Shown here piece by piece: positions 27,301 through 42,300 of a DNA stretch of 64,000 nucleotides. The notes under the pieces are model-generated. The model did not search any database. It worked only from the letters and a program-made list of their open reading frames with translations, and was not told the origin of the DNA. A program made the translations under genes and the position numbers. The DNA comes from an uncultured Mollicutes bacterium (GTDB lineage: Bacteria > Bacillota_I > Bacilli_A > Acholeplasmatales > Anaeroplasmataceae), in NCBI GenBank assembly GCA_947174785.1, contig CAMWKG010000003.1, forward strand, positions 1 to 64,000, in the 5' to 3' direction. The first letter of the stretch is position 1. Each line of letters opens with the position of its first letter.

Positions 27301-30300
27301 ACTTGGAAACAATTGTTATCCCAGCATGTGTGAAGGTTAGTACGCTTGATGGTTCTCCAATCGGTGAATATGCATTTGCATATAATCATAAGTTACATGA
27401 TATCACGATTGAAAATACATTCATTACAAATTATATGTTCTATGATTGTACTAACCTTAAGTATATGGATACAACCAATAATAGTACAAATGAATTGACA
27501 AGCATTGGTTATGCTGCCTTTGGTTCTTGTGATATCTTAGAAACAATAATTGTTCCATTTGTTGGATCTCATGTTTATACAGGTGATTCTAAAGAGTCTT
27601 TATTTGGTTGGATTTTTGGTGAAGATCCTAAGAATAATCATGGTATGATTAAAGACAGCTATTTAGTTGATACTTTAAATCCATACGATGAAGATCAAGA
27701 TAGTGAAGAAAATGAGAAGAGTATTCTTGTTCGTCAAGGATTTAAGCATGTTGAATCAGTTATAGATGAAGAAGAAACTATTCCTACAGGAACTTACTAT
27801 GACTTCTATATTCCAAGATCCTTAAGAAATGTTAAGATTATAAATAATAACAAGATTAAGGAAACTATTATTGGAACAGGAGCTATGATGAACTTAAAAC
27901 AAATTGAAAATGTTTGGTTCGAACAAATTGTTGAGGTTAAGGACTATGGCTTCTATGGATGTCTTGACCTTGTAAATGCAAACCATGGTACTCTAACTCA
28001 AGATGGATTTGATTCAACATCAGTATTAGAGAATGCCTTTGATTTTGAAACAGTCATCAATAAGATTGGTCACTATGGCTTTGCAAGATGTATTTCTTTA
28101 GAAAACTTAATTATTCCAAAGAATGTACGTTCTATAGGAACATATGCATTTGCATATGATAAGGAATTATCTAATATCGTATTTAAGGATGCTGCAAATA
28201 TTCGTGATGGTATTGAAATTTCTGATTACATGTTCTATTTCGATTACTCATTAGTGAATGTTGATTGTACAGAATATGTATCTAAGATTGGTTATGCAGC
28301 ATTTGGTAGATGTTTAGAGTTAACTGAGCTTTCTATTCCATTTGTTGGTGCACATCGTTTTGCAACTAACTGTAAGGAATCCTTATATGGTTATATTTTC
28401 GGTGAGGAATTATTAACACTTGATAAGGATGAAGAAGGAAATTATCTTGTTCTTGAAGAATTTGATGAGGCATATGCTGATTACTTAATTGACTATGCTG
28501 AACAAATTGCTGATTTAACAGATGATCAAAAGAGAGTATATGGTATTATTGATATCGTTCAGTCTTATGATAATGGTGTACATAATTACACATTCTATAT
28601 TCCTTCTAAGTTAGCTACAGTTAATATTTTAGTAGATTCAACAATTGGTGTTGGTGCATTTATGAATACATCAATGCTAAGAAATGTTAACTTTACAACT
28701 GTAGAAAGAATCCTAGATTATGCATTCATGAATAGTGGAATTGAAAATATCAATTATACATCTGATGTTAAATTAAGCTATTCTGAAGATCCAATTGCTT
28801 CTGCAATTCACTTTGGTGATTCAGTATACTATGTTGGAAATTATGCATTCTACAACTGTGATAATATTGTAAATGTTATTATTCCTGAATCTATTGATAG
28901 AGCTAATTCAGAAAACTTAGGTACTCATGTATTTGCTAATAGTTCAAGTGTTGAAAATGTTGACTTCTTGAATAATTTAATTGGTGCATATATGTTTGCT
29001 CAAGATGAATTTGAGACACAAGATTCTGCTCTTACAAATTTAACAATTAATTCTAGTGTTTCTGCAAGCGCAAGCTATACAGCAATTCGTCCATATGCAT
29101 TTGCTAATAATGACAACTTAAAGAATATAACCTTCTTAAATGATGTTATTGGTGAGCATATGTTCTATGACTGTGATGGTTTAGAAACTGTAGATACTAC
29201 AAATAACAAGACAAATGCAATGAAGGAAATTAATTATGGTGCATTTGGTTCTTGTGATACTCTTGATACAATCTATATTCCATTTGTTGGTAAGCATGCA
29301 TATGAGGGTGATTCTAAAGAATCTCTATTTGGATGGATCTTCGGTGAAGAATTAGATTCTATTGAGGTTTTAGCTGAGGCAATCTATAAGACTCTATACG
29401 AAAAAGAAATTGAGGAAATATTAATTCCACAATTAAGAGAAGAATTTGAAGGAGTTATTACAGATATTGCTCAGTTAAGAGCTGTTGCAATCAGCCGTTT
29501 AGATAGAGATGCTACAAGATTGGCAGAATTAAGAGAACAAAGTAAGAAGGATGTTGTATTTGATGATAACTCATTAACTAGAGCTCATCAAACATACAAT
29601 GGAACTCAATACTATGATTTCTATATTCCAACATCATTAAAGCATGTTATCTTAACAGGTGATACAACAATTGGCTTTGGTGCTTTCATGGATTGTACTA
29701 CATTAGAAAGTGTATTACTTCCAGAATCATTAGAAGTGATTATGCCTTATGCATTCGATGGATGTACTTCATTACTTGGAATTGTTGTTCCTGGAAACGT
29801 ATATGAAATCGGTCAATATGCATTTAATAATAATATTAGTATGTTAACTGCAACAATTGAAGCAGCTAAGGCTGATCAACAAAAATTATTACAAATTATT
29901 AATCGTGGAACATTTAGAAACTGTTATAAGTTAGATGGATTTATTATTCCAGAAACAATTAAGACAGTAGGACGTTACGCATTTGAAAATTGTATTTCCT
30001 TGAGTTCAATTGAATTCCCAGAAAGCGTAGCAACAATTGACGATGATGCGTTCTATGGATGTCGTAGCTTAACAGAAGTCGTTGTTCCAAATACGGTTAC
30101 TAAGATTGGTTATGCTGCATTTGGTCAATGTACTGGCTTAACAGCTATGTCATTACCATTTGTCGGTTCTTATCAATATCAAGTTGGACATGACAGATTT
30201 GAAAATCTATATGGATATATCTTTGGTGATGGATCTAATAGAGAAACAAATTTAGATGGTTCAATTGCAACAGAAGTAAAGAACTTTACTCCAGCTGGTA

Positions 30301-33300
30301 AGAGTGTTGCTTACTCTTATGAAAATGGTTTAGATGAGACTTTAGGAACTCCAGTTATGATGACTGAAACAGAACTTAAGTCATTTATCGCTGCAAATAC
30401 AAATGCTGAGCTAGATGGTTTAACAGATGTATATAGTGACACTAATCTATTCCGTATTCCTACAGCATTAGTTAAAGTTACTGTAACATTAGATACAACT
30501 ATTGCAGATTATGCATTTGAAAATGTATCAATGCTTACCACATTTGATTCAGATACTGTAACAAGTATTCATAATTATGCATTCCATAACTGTACTTCCT
30601 TAGTATCTATGAATGCAAATGATGCAAAGGTTATCAATATCCATGATGGCTTAACTGAAATTAAGGATCATGCATTTGATGGCTGTAGCTCAATCGTATC
30701 TTTGGTAATTCCACAATCTGTTGGCAATGGAACAGAGATTGGTTCATATATCTTTGCATATTGTACTGGCTTAAGGGAAATTGACTTCCAGAATGCTATT
30801 ATAGGAGAATGTATGTTTAGCCATTGTACTGGCTTAGAGCATTTAACTATTCCAAATACAATTGAAACTGTAGAAGATTATGCATTTGAATATTGTACTG
30901 GTTTAGGTACAAAGGATTATGGCGATGATGACTTCTTAGATGATAAGTTAATTTGGGAAAATGGTGAGGATGGAAGAGCAACTGATTCTGTTTATAAGAA
31001 GTGTTCTATTAAGCTAGAAAATAAGGTAATTGGTACTGGTATGTTCAGACATTGCTATGGCATTAAGGTAATGAACATTCCTGATAACATTGAAGAGGTT
31101 GGCTATGGTGCATTTGATGCATGTATGAGCTTACTATCTATGCGTATTCCATTTGCCGGTAAGCAAAGATTAACTGTTACAACAAGTCTTAACTCTGATG
31201 GTGAAACTTATACAGCAGTTCAAAATTCAATGGGTAAAGAATATTTATTCGGTTGGATTTTCGGTGAAACTCTTGAAAATGCTGATACATTAGAATATCA
31301 ACAGACAGATACAGAATACATTGTTAAGCAATGCTATTACATGACTACTAAGACAGGAAATCTTACTGCTGATGAAATTCCATTTACATCAGAATGTAAG
31401 AAGGATCAAGGTGTAGATGAAAATGGATTCTTCACATTCCGTATTCCTAACTGCTTAAAGCAAATCTACATTTCAGATGACTGTGATGTAATCGGACATG
31501 GTGCATTTATGTTCAATAAGAACGTTGAAACCTTCCATGTTCCAAAGGGTAATGTATATATTGGTATGTATGCATTCTATATGAGTGGTATTAACAGTGT
31601 TGATTTACCAGAGTCTAATATTAGTATTGGTGATGGTGCATTCCAAGGAACTGATTTAGTTGAAATTATCATCAAGAATGGTATCATTTCTCCATATCAG
31701 TTTGCAGATAGTACTAAGCTAAGAAAGGTAACTATTCTTTCTAAGATTATCAATATTGGTGAAGGTGCATTTGCTGGATGTACTGCTATGGAAGAGTTAG
31801 TATTACCATTCGTAGGTAAGAACTATAATGATAGAGCAGGATTGTCTGCAACAGATAAGCATTTAGGATATCTATTTGGTTCTATCACAGAAGCAGATGG
31901 TTCTCCAGTTGAAGGAACTTATAAGGTTGAACAGCATTATAGTACAACTCAAACAAGAGCATACTATATTCCAAAGACCTTGAAGAAGGTTGAAATAACA
32001 AATGATACTCAAATTAGTATGGGTGCATTTGAAGGATGCGAATCTCTTGAATGTGTTATTTTACCTGAGTATAGAGTACTTAATGGACAAAAGTTACCAT
32101 TTACAACAATTGGTGCATATGCTTTCGCAAATTGTCTAAAGCTTAAGGGTGCACATTATCGTAACCATGATAATGAAAATGGTGTAGCTGGTACTATTGT
32201 AAATCATTATGATTACTATGCTAGATATAATAATTTAATTGAATTAGCTGCTGCATATCGAGTATTTACTTATGTTGATGTAGTAGATGAAAAGTATCAT
32301 GTTAGAGGTCCTGAGATTGTCTTGAATCCAGGTGAAGAAACACCATCTGTTTCTGAATATGTTCAGGTTGAACAATCTGATGGTACATACAAGTTCTATG
32401 AAACTACTGAAACAGCTTATGAATCTTTAGAGGCTTTACTTGCTGCACAAGAAAAGACTAAGGATGTTGTAACTGATGTTCATGTTGAAGATGGTATAGA
32501 ATACATTTATGAGCCTTCTAGAAAATATACAACATTATATGATCTACAGGTTGCTTATGGTGAACAAGTAGTATACTTCCGTGTTGTTAATGAGGAATTA
32601 TTTGATGAGAATACAATTCAATATCTAAGAATTCCTACATACACAAGCACTATTGGAAACTATGCATTTGCAAACTGTAAGGCATTAGAAACTGTATTAT
32701 TTATGGGAACTTCAACACTTCCTACAAATGATATGGGCAATAAGTGGATTTTTGAAGACACAGAAGTAGATATGCTTACTTCTATGTCAAATAGTGTATT
32801 TAGACATTGTAGTTCTTTAGCAAATCTTGTTTGGGGTTATGATAATCTTGAATATAATAAGGGATTTGTAAATAACTCTTATGGAATTAAGTTTGATGAT
32901 CATATTACATCATTAGGTGAATATTCTTTCTATAATACAGGTGGAACAATTGTTACAATTCATGATGGTATTGAAACTATTGCAACACATGCATTTGCAA
33001 GTAGTGCAAAGATTCAAGATATCATTTTAGAAAACACTTTAATTGGTGCACATATGTTTGACAACTGTGATACATTAGAGGAAGTAACTATTCCTTCTCA
33101 AATTACTACAGTTGGTAACTTTGCATTTGCTGAGTGTGATAGTTTGGTTAGAGTAGATGTACAGAATGCTATTATTGGCAACTATATGTTCTACAAGTGC
33201 TTACGCTTAGAAAATGTTGGAGTAGAATATAATCAAAATAACAACGGTGTAATGTATCATGATAATCTAGAAGAAATTGGCTATGGTGCATTTGGTGGCT

Positions 33301-36300
33301 GCAATAAGCTTGCAAGTATGACATTACCATTTATTGGTAAGAGTGCATCTGCTGCTGATTCATTCGAAGGATTATTTGGTTATATCTTTGGCCATATTCA
33401 AAATACTGGTTCATATGTTGCATATCAAACTTATACATTAGGTGCTGTATCTAAGACAGTTCCTGTATGTAGAAACGATATCTGTACTACAGAAACTATT
33501 TCAGCTTCTGGTGTTAAGAATAATGGTGGATTTGCATTCTATATTCCATCAAGCTTACAAAAATTACATATTACAGATGCAACTGCAATAGGATTCGGTT
33601 CATTAATGGATGTACAAATTGCTAAGATTTCTTGGGATGCTGTTACAGAAGTTGGTGACTATGCGTTCTATGATGCTGATGGTGTTAAGACAATCAATAG
33701 TGATGGACTAATTAATGAGATTATTATTGAAGATGTAACATCAGTTGGTAACTATGCATTTGCAGAAATGGATAGAATTGATAGAGTTACATTACCTGTC
33801 AGTCTATCTGATGCAACACAAATTGGCGATTATGTATTTGCATACAATAATCAATTAGATACCATTATCATTGAGAATACAATTCTTGGTGATCATATGT
33901 TTGATAGCTGTAATACATTAGAGGAAATTAATATTCCTGAATATGTAGATACTATTGGTACACATGCATTCGCAAATTGTGAAAAATTAAGTGAATTGAA
34001 TTTAAATAATCACTTAATTGGAGAATATATGTTCTTCAATTGCGATTCCTTAAATACTGTTGAAATTCCTAATAATATTACAACCATTGGCTATGGTGCA
34101 TTTGGTGCATCTAATAATATTACATCTATGAAGTTGCCATTTACTGGTAAACATGCTTATGATGCAGATGCTAATAAGTTTGAACATTTATTCGGATATA
34201 TCTTCGGTCATAAGGATGATGCAAAAGAACCTATGTATTTGATTACTCAAAACTATGGTCCACTTTCAGCTCAACAGAAAGTAAATGTGGATGTAGATTC
34301 AACAACTACATTAAATCCTCAATATCCATTCTATTTACCTAAGGGATTAGCATCTGTTGAAATTACAGATAGCACAATTATAGGTGAGTATGCATTTGTT
34401 AATGTAGATGTTCATAGTGATGATGAGGAGACTAAGCTAGATACAATTATCCTTCCAGAAGGATTACTAGAAATTAAGGAATATGCATTTGATAATTGTA
34501 ATTTACTAGCTAGTATCAATATTCCTAAGTCTGTTGGTTCAATTGAAAGATATGCATTCAAGGACTGCTTGTCTATGAAGACAATCACATATAATCCTCA
34601 GACTGCAGGACAAGAAGATTATAAGTTAACTTCAATTTCTGAAGGTACATTCTATAACTGCTATAGCTTAGAAGAATTAAAAATTTTACCTACAATTCGT
34701 GTGATTGGTGACTATGCATTCTACAATTGTAAGAATGAAATGGTAACTGATGTTGAAGTTCATGAATTAGTAGAAGAAATTGGCTATGGTGCATTTGGTG
34801 GATGTATCAATATTGAAAATATCACTCTACCATTTGTAGGTAAACGTGCTTATACTGAGAATAAGACAGAAAAAGAAGAATTATTTGGATGGATTTTTGG
34901 TGAAAAGAGAACTAACTTCCCTATCCTATATACTTCAAATTCTAATAGTTATCCTGAGTACAATGTTGTTACCCAAAATGATAGTGACTTCAATCGTTAT
35001 GCATTCTATATTCCTAAGAAATTAAAGACTGTAACCTTAACTAATGCAGAAACAATTGGTGCATTTGCATTTATCAATGTTTCTCAATTGACAAATGTTT
35101 ATCTTCCAGATAATTTAGTTAAGATTAAGGAACATGCATTTGAGAATTGTACAGGATTATTAGAAATTACAATTCCTTCTAATGTAGAAACAATTTTACT
35201 AGAAGCATTCAAGAATTGTACTTCTTTAGGTACTGTAAACTTTGAAACAAATGTATTAGAAGAGATTTCTGACCGTCTATTCTATAACTGTACATCTTTA
35301 ACAACAGTAAATAGTGTAGATACAAATGGAAATACTCTTAAACAACAGTTCCCACAAAGTGTAACAAAGATTAGTGAACAAGCATTGTTTAACTGTAAGT
35401 CTTTACCTAACTTTATTGTTGGTGAGCATATTGAGTCTTTAGAGTCTGGTATTTTTGGTGGATGTATTGAATTAACTGAACTTACTCTTCCATTTATTGG
35501 TGCAACTAGAACAGCTGCTCCTAAGAATGGAGAACCTACTGATGAAACATTTGGATATATCTTCGGATATTATGTTACTGAATTAGGTGAATTAAATAAC
35601 TTTACAAATATTCAAAATTATACAAGCCTATATGTTGCTAACCAAAATGCTAGTGCTTACTATATTCCTACTAAGCTTGCTAAGGTTACTGTGACAGATG
35701 ATTGTGATATTCGTGCTTATGGCTTTGCAAATGTTAATAAATTACAAACTATTGTATTACCAGATGAAGGATATCATTCTGTTTCAGGTAAAGAACAAGC
35801 CTTCACAGAAATCGGAGCACATGCTTTTGATAGCTGTAGTGAGCTAGTACGTGTTGTAAATACAAATTCAGATTTAACGGTAGATGAAATTGATTTACCA
35901 GAAACAATTACAACAATTTGTGAGTATGCATTTAATGATTGTGTAAAATTACCTTATATGATTTTCCCTGAGGCAATTGAAACTGTAGAACGTTATGCAT
36001 TTAGAAATTGTGTAGAATTACAAGAAGCAATTTTTGAAGGAAATAATATTGATACATTATCAGAAGGTGTCTTCTATAATTGTATTGAGTTAAATGAATT
36101 CAACTTCCCAACAAGTGTTCTATATGTTGAATCCTATGCATTCTACAATTGTATTGATTTGGATGAAATCACAGTACCAAAGAATGTAGTAACTATTGAT
36201 TATGCGGCTTTCGGTGGATGTCATAATCTTGCTGAAATGACTTTACCATTTGTTGGTCAAGGTAGAGAGATTACACATAATAATAATGCAACAACCTTTG

Positions 36301-39300
36301 GTTGGATTTTCGGTGGTGTAGTCACTGGACATACAATTAATACACCTAGTGCCTTCTATGAAGTTAAACAGAATACTAGAACCTACTTAGTACCTACTAA
36401 GTTAACAAAGGTTACACTTACAGATGTTCTAATGGTAGTTGATTATGCATTTATTAATGTGACAAAATTAGAAACTGTAATTCTTCCTGAAGGTTATGGT
36501 TATGCGCCTCATCCAGTAATAACAGATGAAGGTGATCAAGTACCATTTATTAGAGTAGGTGTATCTGCATTTGAAAACTGTACATCTCTAACAACAGTAA
36601 CTGATGGTACAACAAAGGCAGATGGAAGCTACATCAACCAATTCCCTGTTACAACACAAGTAATTAAAGAAAATGCATTCAAGAATTGTACTTCTTTACC
36701 TACTATCATTATTACAGAGGAAGTAGAAGAAATCGGTAATTATGCGTTTGAAAAGTGTTCTGTATTAGATAATGTATTATTTAAGACAAGAGAACTTGAA
36801 GCAATTAATGAAGGTGTATTCTATGATTGTACATCTCTAACTACTATGACTTATTTAAATGAAAATGGTCTAGAAATTGGTGATGATAATAGTATTACAA
36901 TATTAGATACTGTAACTAGCCTAGGTACTGTTGCATTCTATAATTGTTCAAGTGCTACAACTATTGTAGTACCTGAAAATGTAGAACAGATTGGTTATAA
37001 GGTATTTGGTAGATGTATCAACCTAAATAGTTTAACAATTCCATTTGTAGGTAATGTGAATACTCATCCTTGTGATTATACAGATAAGGCACTTACATAT
37101 GATGGTTCTAATAAGGTATTAGGTTACTTATTTGGATTTACTTCTGAAGCTCAAGAAGGTATGAAGGAAGTAAGACAATACTATAATGCAACTCAATATA
37201 TCGATGCATATATTCCAACAACATTAACAGATATGGTATTAACAAATACAGAAGTAATCCATTATGGTACTTTCTATAATGTTGATACAATTACAACAAT
37301 TACTCTTCCAAGCAACTTGAAAGTAATTGAAGGCTATGCATTCTATAATGATAATGAAGAACATATCAGTAAGTTGACTACTGTAGTTGGCGATATGAAC
37401 AACTCATTAACTACTATTGGAGAGCATGCATTTGAAAATAATGTTGTATTAAATCAATTCAATTCAAATGAAGAAAGAGTTATTATTCCTTCTCATGTTG
37501 TTGCATTGAATGATTATGCATTCAACAACTGTAATGCAATTACTTATCTTGAAATTCCAGAGTTTGTAGGTACTACAGATGATGGAAATGTAGGTGAGTA
37601 TGTATTTGCAGGTACAGATAGCTTATCTGATTTAGTGATTCGCAACCATTGGATTGGTGCTCATATGTTTGATAACTTAGATAATTTCCCTGAAGATTTC
37701 AGATATGAAAATGTCTATGAGTATCCAAAACTTGCAGAAGTAACAATCCCTGCTTGTGTAACAAGAATCGATGAATATGCCTTTGCAAATAATGAAAAAC
37801 TATCTAAGGTAAATATTTACAATAAGGTTCTTGGTGATTATCAGTTCTATAACTGTCCAAGATTAACCTCTATTCATATTCCTGATGATGTTGAACATAT
37901 TGGTGAAGGTGCATTAGGAGACTGTATTAGTCTAGTTGAAATTTGGATTCCATTTGTTGGTGAGCATGCATACACAGCTGATGGTAGAAATGCTGTATTA
38001 GGCTATATCTTTGGTACTAAGTCTAAATATAGTGATGCCGTATCAGAACAAGGTGCATATGTTGTTGCAACTGAACAAATGATTGGTTCAAATTCAACAG
38101 AAACATTCTATATCCCAACTGCTTTAAAGATTGTTCATGTAACAAATGATAAGGCAATTGGATATGGTGCATTCAGTAACTGTTCAGGTTTAACTACAAT
38201 TACATTAAGTGAAGAGCGTGTTGCTGATGATGCAACATCAGGAAGATTTGCATCTATTGGTGATTATGCATTTGCAAATTGCTTAAGCTTAGGTAAGAAA
38301 GAATTAGATCCTGCAGAATATACTGAATTAGGATATTTTGAAATTCCAAGCTCTACTACCTACTTAGGTGCCTATGCATTCAAAGATGCACAAGCATTAC
38401 CTATGGTTGTATATGGTGGTAGTACAATAAAGGATATCTTCGAAGGTACATTCTACAATGCTTACAGCTTAGATACTCTAGCAACGAATACTACAGCTAA
38501 TCCACAAATAGTAAATGTTTGGGATTCAGTAGAAAATATTGGTGCTAAGGCATTCTTCAACTGTGAATCTATAACAGAAATTATTGTTGGTATTAAGAAT
38601 GTTGAACATCTTCAAACTATAGGCAATGCTGCCTTTGGTGGATGTACTAAGCTACAAACCTTAACTATACCATTTGTTGGTAAGCAGAGAATACCAGTAG
38701 AAGAAAGTGCTCACAGTGAAGAAACAATCTTAGGATGGGTATTTGGTTCAACTTCTATTGTTGCGGAATTGAAAAATAAAATTGTTCCTGTAACTCAACA
38801 TTATAGTGAGGTTGGAACATATAACGCGTATATTCCAACGTCTTTACAACATGTAGTGATTACAAATTCTCAAATTATTCACTATGGTGCATTCTATGAT
38901 ATTGATTCTATTAAAACGGTAACTTTACCATCAAATATTAGACGTATCGATGCATATGCATTCTATGGTATGAATAAATTGGAAAATGTTTACTATGGTG
39001 ATGATATTGTTGCAAAATTACTTGCTTACATTGGTGATTATGCATTCTCTAGATGTATTAGTTTGAAAGGATTTACACTTCCACAAGCTCTTGAATATCT
39101 AGGTGAAGGCGCATTTGCTGATGACAGCAAATTGGCTTATGCTAACTTTGAAGATTATGATAATGTGTTATTGACTGCTATTCAGGATAAAACATTCTAT
39201 AGATGTACTTCATTAAATGAAATGAACTCTAATTCAGAATATACAGTTCGTATTCCTGAAACAATAAAGTCTATTGGAGATTCAGCATTTGAAAGATGTA

Positions 39301-42300
39301 CATCAATGAAGAGTCTACATATCAGTTCAACAGAGCATATCTATGATCGTGCATTCTATGAATGTACTGGTATGGAAAAATTAACTTTAACAGAAGATAT
39401 GGATAATCCTGTTCTATATGGAATTGGTGATGAGGCATTTAGATATTGTACTTCCTTAAAGTCAGTAATTATTCCATCTAGTGTAGGTGATGACACAGCT
39501 GAACTTTCATTCACAGGAGATTATGCATTTGCTAATAATACAAGTCTTACATATTTAGAGTTACATAACTATGAATTAAGTAATCATATGTTTGACACGG
39601 CTTCTAGCTTGACCCATATTATGATTCCTGAGTCAATTATTAGAGTTGGAACACATGTATTTGCTAATAGTGGTATTACAGATATTCTATATGAGGATCT
39701 AAGAAATACAGTTATTGGAGAATATATGTTCTACAATAATAATGATTTAGTATCTGTAGAGGTAGCAGCAAATATTACATCTATTGGCTATGGTGCCTTT
39801 GGTGGATGTGCTGCAATTGAAACTATGGGATTACCATTTGTTGGTGCTCATGCTTATAGAGGCGATTCAATTGAAAGCTTATTCGGTTATATCTTTGGAC
39901 ATAATGTAGAAGATGATATGCTACTTGTATATCAAAATCATTCAGACAAGTCTCGTGTAAAGGCAACAGTACGTGATAAGAATTCAAAGTCTGTTGACAT
40001 CTTAAGTGCTTATGGTTTCTATCTACCATTTGGATTAAAGAGTGTTACTCTTCTAAATACAGTAGATATAATTGGCTATGGTGCATTCCAAAACTTAACA
40101 ATGCTTGAAAATGTTACATTCAGTGAATTAGGTGCTACAGCGAAGGTTGGAATTATCCTTTCTCAAATAAAGGATAAGGCATTTAAGAATACAGGATTAT
40201 TATCTGTAATCTTACCTGAAACTGTTGCTGAATTAGGTGCTGAAGCATTTATGAATTGTTATGATCTTGAGACAGTAACCTTTGAAGGTAATGATATTAC
40301 TGAAATTAAGGATTCAACTTTTGAAAACTGTACATCTTTGAAATATTGTGATGGTACAAATGCATTTGTATTACATGATGAGATTACAAGTTTAGGAAAT
40401 AAAGCATTTAAGAATACGGGCTTAGAAACAATTGTGGTTCCAGCAAGTGTAACAACAGTTGGAGAATCTGTATTTGAGCATTGTGTTGATTTAGTATCAG
40501 CAACTATGCTAAATGATGTTAATGGTAAAGCAATGTTTAAGGATTGTATCAGCTTAGATACAGTTGTCTTCCATGATGCTACTACAGTAGATATCATTAG
40601 TGAAGAAATGTTTATGAATTGTGAATCATTAACAGAAATTACAATTCCAGAAACAGTTGAAACAATTGCATCCTATGCATTCTATGGTGCAAGCCTTAAG
40701 ACTCTTGATATTCCAGCAAGTGTTGAGACAATTGATTCTTATGCATTAGGTTATAATGATTTCAAAGAATTAACTATTCCTACAACCGTTAAGAAGATTG
40801 GATATTCTGCATTAACAGGTTGTGGAGATCTATTAAAGCTAAAACTTCCATTCATTGGAACAAATGCTCCAGATACAGATGCTTATAGCACACAATCTGG
40901 TTCAGAGTCTCTATTCGGCTATATCTTTGGTAGAACTCCTTATGATAAGGGTGTTATGGTTCATCAATTCATGGAAAGATATGTTGAGGCTTCTTTAAAT
41001 GACCCAGCTGGTCATACAGAAAGAATTCCATTCTTAAATGAATTTGGCCAAACTCCAACCTATGAGGAAAATGGTTCAACCATTTATGGTGAAACATTCT
41101 ATATTCCAGAGGGATTAGCTAAGATTGAGTTCTTTGATAATTTTGATAAGATAACGAATGGTGCTATGTCTGGCTTAACAACTGTATATGATGTTAAGTT
41201 ACCATATCATATTAAAGAAATTGAAACTGCTGCATTTAGCGGTGGAATCAACTTAAGATATATTGATATGCCAAAACCTGCAATTATCCTTCACGAAGCA
41301 GTATTTGAAAATATGTATGAAAACCCTGCAGAAAACGAAGAGTTCTTCATTACAGCAAGCTATGATGTGAATGGTGATGCATTCCCTGAGGGATGGGTAA
41401 CTGGTAAACAAATTCCTGTTCCTAAGAGATGGCATACTAAGTATATGGTAATCTATGAAGAGTTTGCTGATATCTTTACATATGATTATGATTATGACAA
41501 TAGAACCTTCCGTATCACAGGATATACTGAGAATATGCCTGAACATGTATTAACTCATCGTGAATTAGGTACAGGTAGATTTATCTTACGTATTCCTGAA
41601 ATGAAGAATTTACGTCCTATTGTAGAAATTACGGATGAAGCATTCATCGAATACTCTAAGAACATTCAAGCTTACTATGAAGAATTCAGTAGTAAGTATC
41701 CAAATGATAATATTACACCAGATAAATTCATAATGAATGGTATTATGATTGCAAGAAATGTTTCTAAGATTGGTGATAATATTATTGATGGTAGTTTAGT
41801 TCCTGGATTCCAAGTATTTGTATGTAGATCTTCTGAAACAATTATTACAGATGGCGAAAAAGAATTAGGTATTTCACAAGAAAATAACTATATCGGTGAT
41901 GAAGTACGTTGGATGAAGCAAGGTCTTGTTTACTATGGTGATGGTAAGACATGGACTCTTGGCGATAGAACTGTATTCCAAATCTTATTAAGCTCAACAA
42001 AGATTAGCTTAGATCAAGACTCTTTAGCTGGCTTAGAATATGATGAGGATACTGATGAATACTATATTATCTATGGTGGAGAAGAATTTAAACCAAATCC
42101 TGTAATTGAATTTGATGAAAATAATCCAAATACAGTACGTGTTGGTAATGCAGTGCTTCCAGACTATGCATTAACTACAGCAACTGTATATGGTGACTTC
42201 CGTTCATACTATTGGAACAATGAAAATGTTTCTTATAATGAACAGGGTGAGGTTATCTCTAATGCATGGGTATATGTATTTACTAATAACACAACAATAT

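Larger units (their letters stand above)
11628..41318 (+). repeat. BspA/LRR_5 leucine-rich repeat block 2 of gene 1, with 28 PF[IV]G/FG[WY]IFG modules
   Basis: Residues about 3744-13640 form the main solenoid. It mixes 23-residue units (xxVxIPxxVxxIGxYAFxxCxxL) and 21-residue units (xxxNNxIGxYMFxxCxxL). At 28 sites the repeat yields to a module starting LPF[IV]G, then FG[WY]IFG, a variable tail, then [YF]YIPxxLKxVxIT and a new GAFxxCxxL unit. These sites are near 13.19, 14.10, 14.86, 15.41, 17.60, 18.08, 20.69, 22.73, 23.20, 23.78, 25.37, 25.94, 27.55, 28.33, 29.28, 30.15, 31.14, 31.80, 33.32, 34.13, 34.83, 35.49, 36.24, 37.04, 37.95, 38.66, 39.83 and 40.85 kb. From 27.5 to 40.9 kb they are quasi-periodic at about 0.9 kb, roughly 300 residues. 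Confidence 0.9.

Noticed and set aside
40259-40597. Minus-strand open frames inside the giant genes (for example here and at 59448-59786)
   Set aside because: They are antisense shadows of repetitive AT-rich coding sequence; translations are low-complexity and no ribosome binding site or family similarity was seen.
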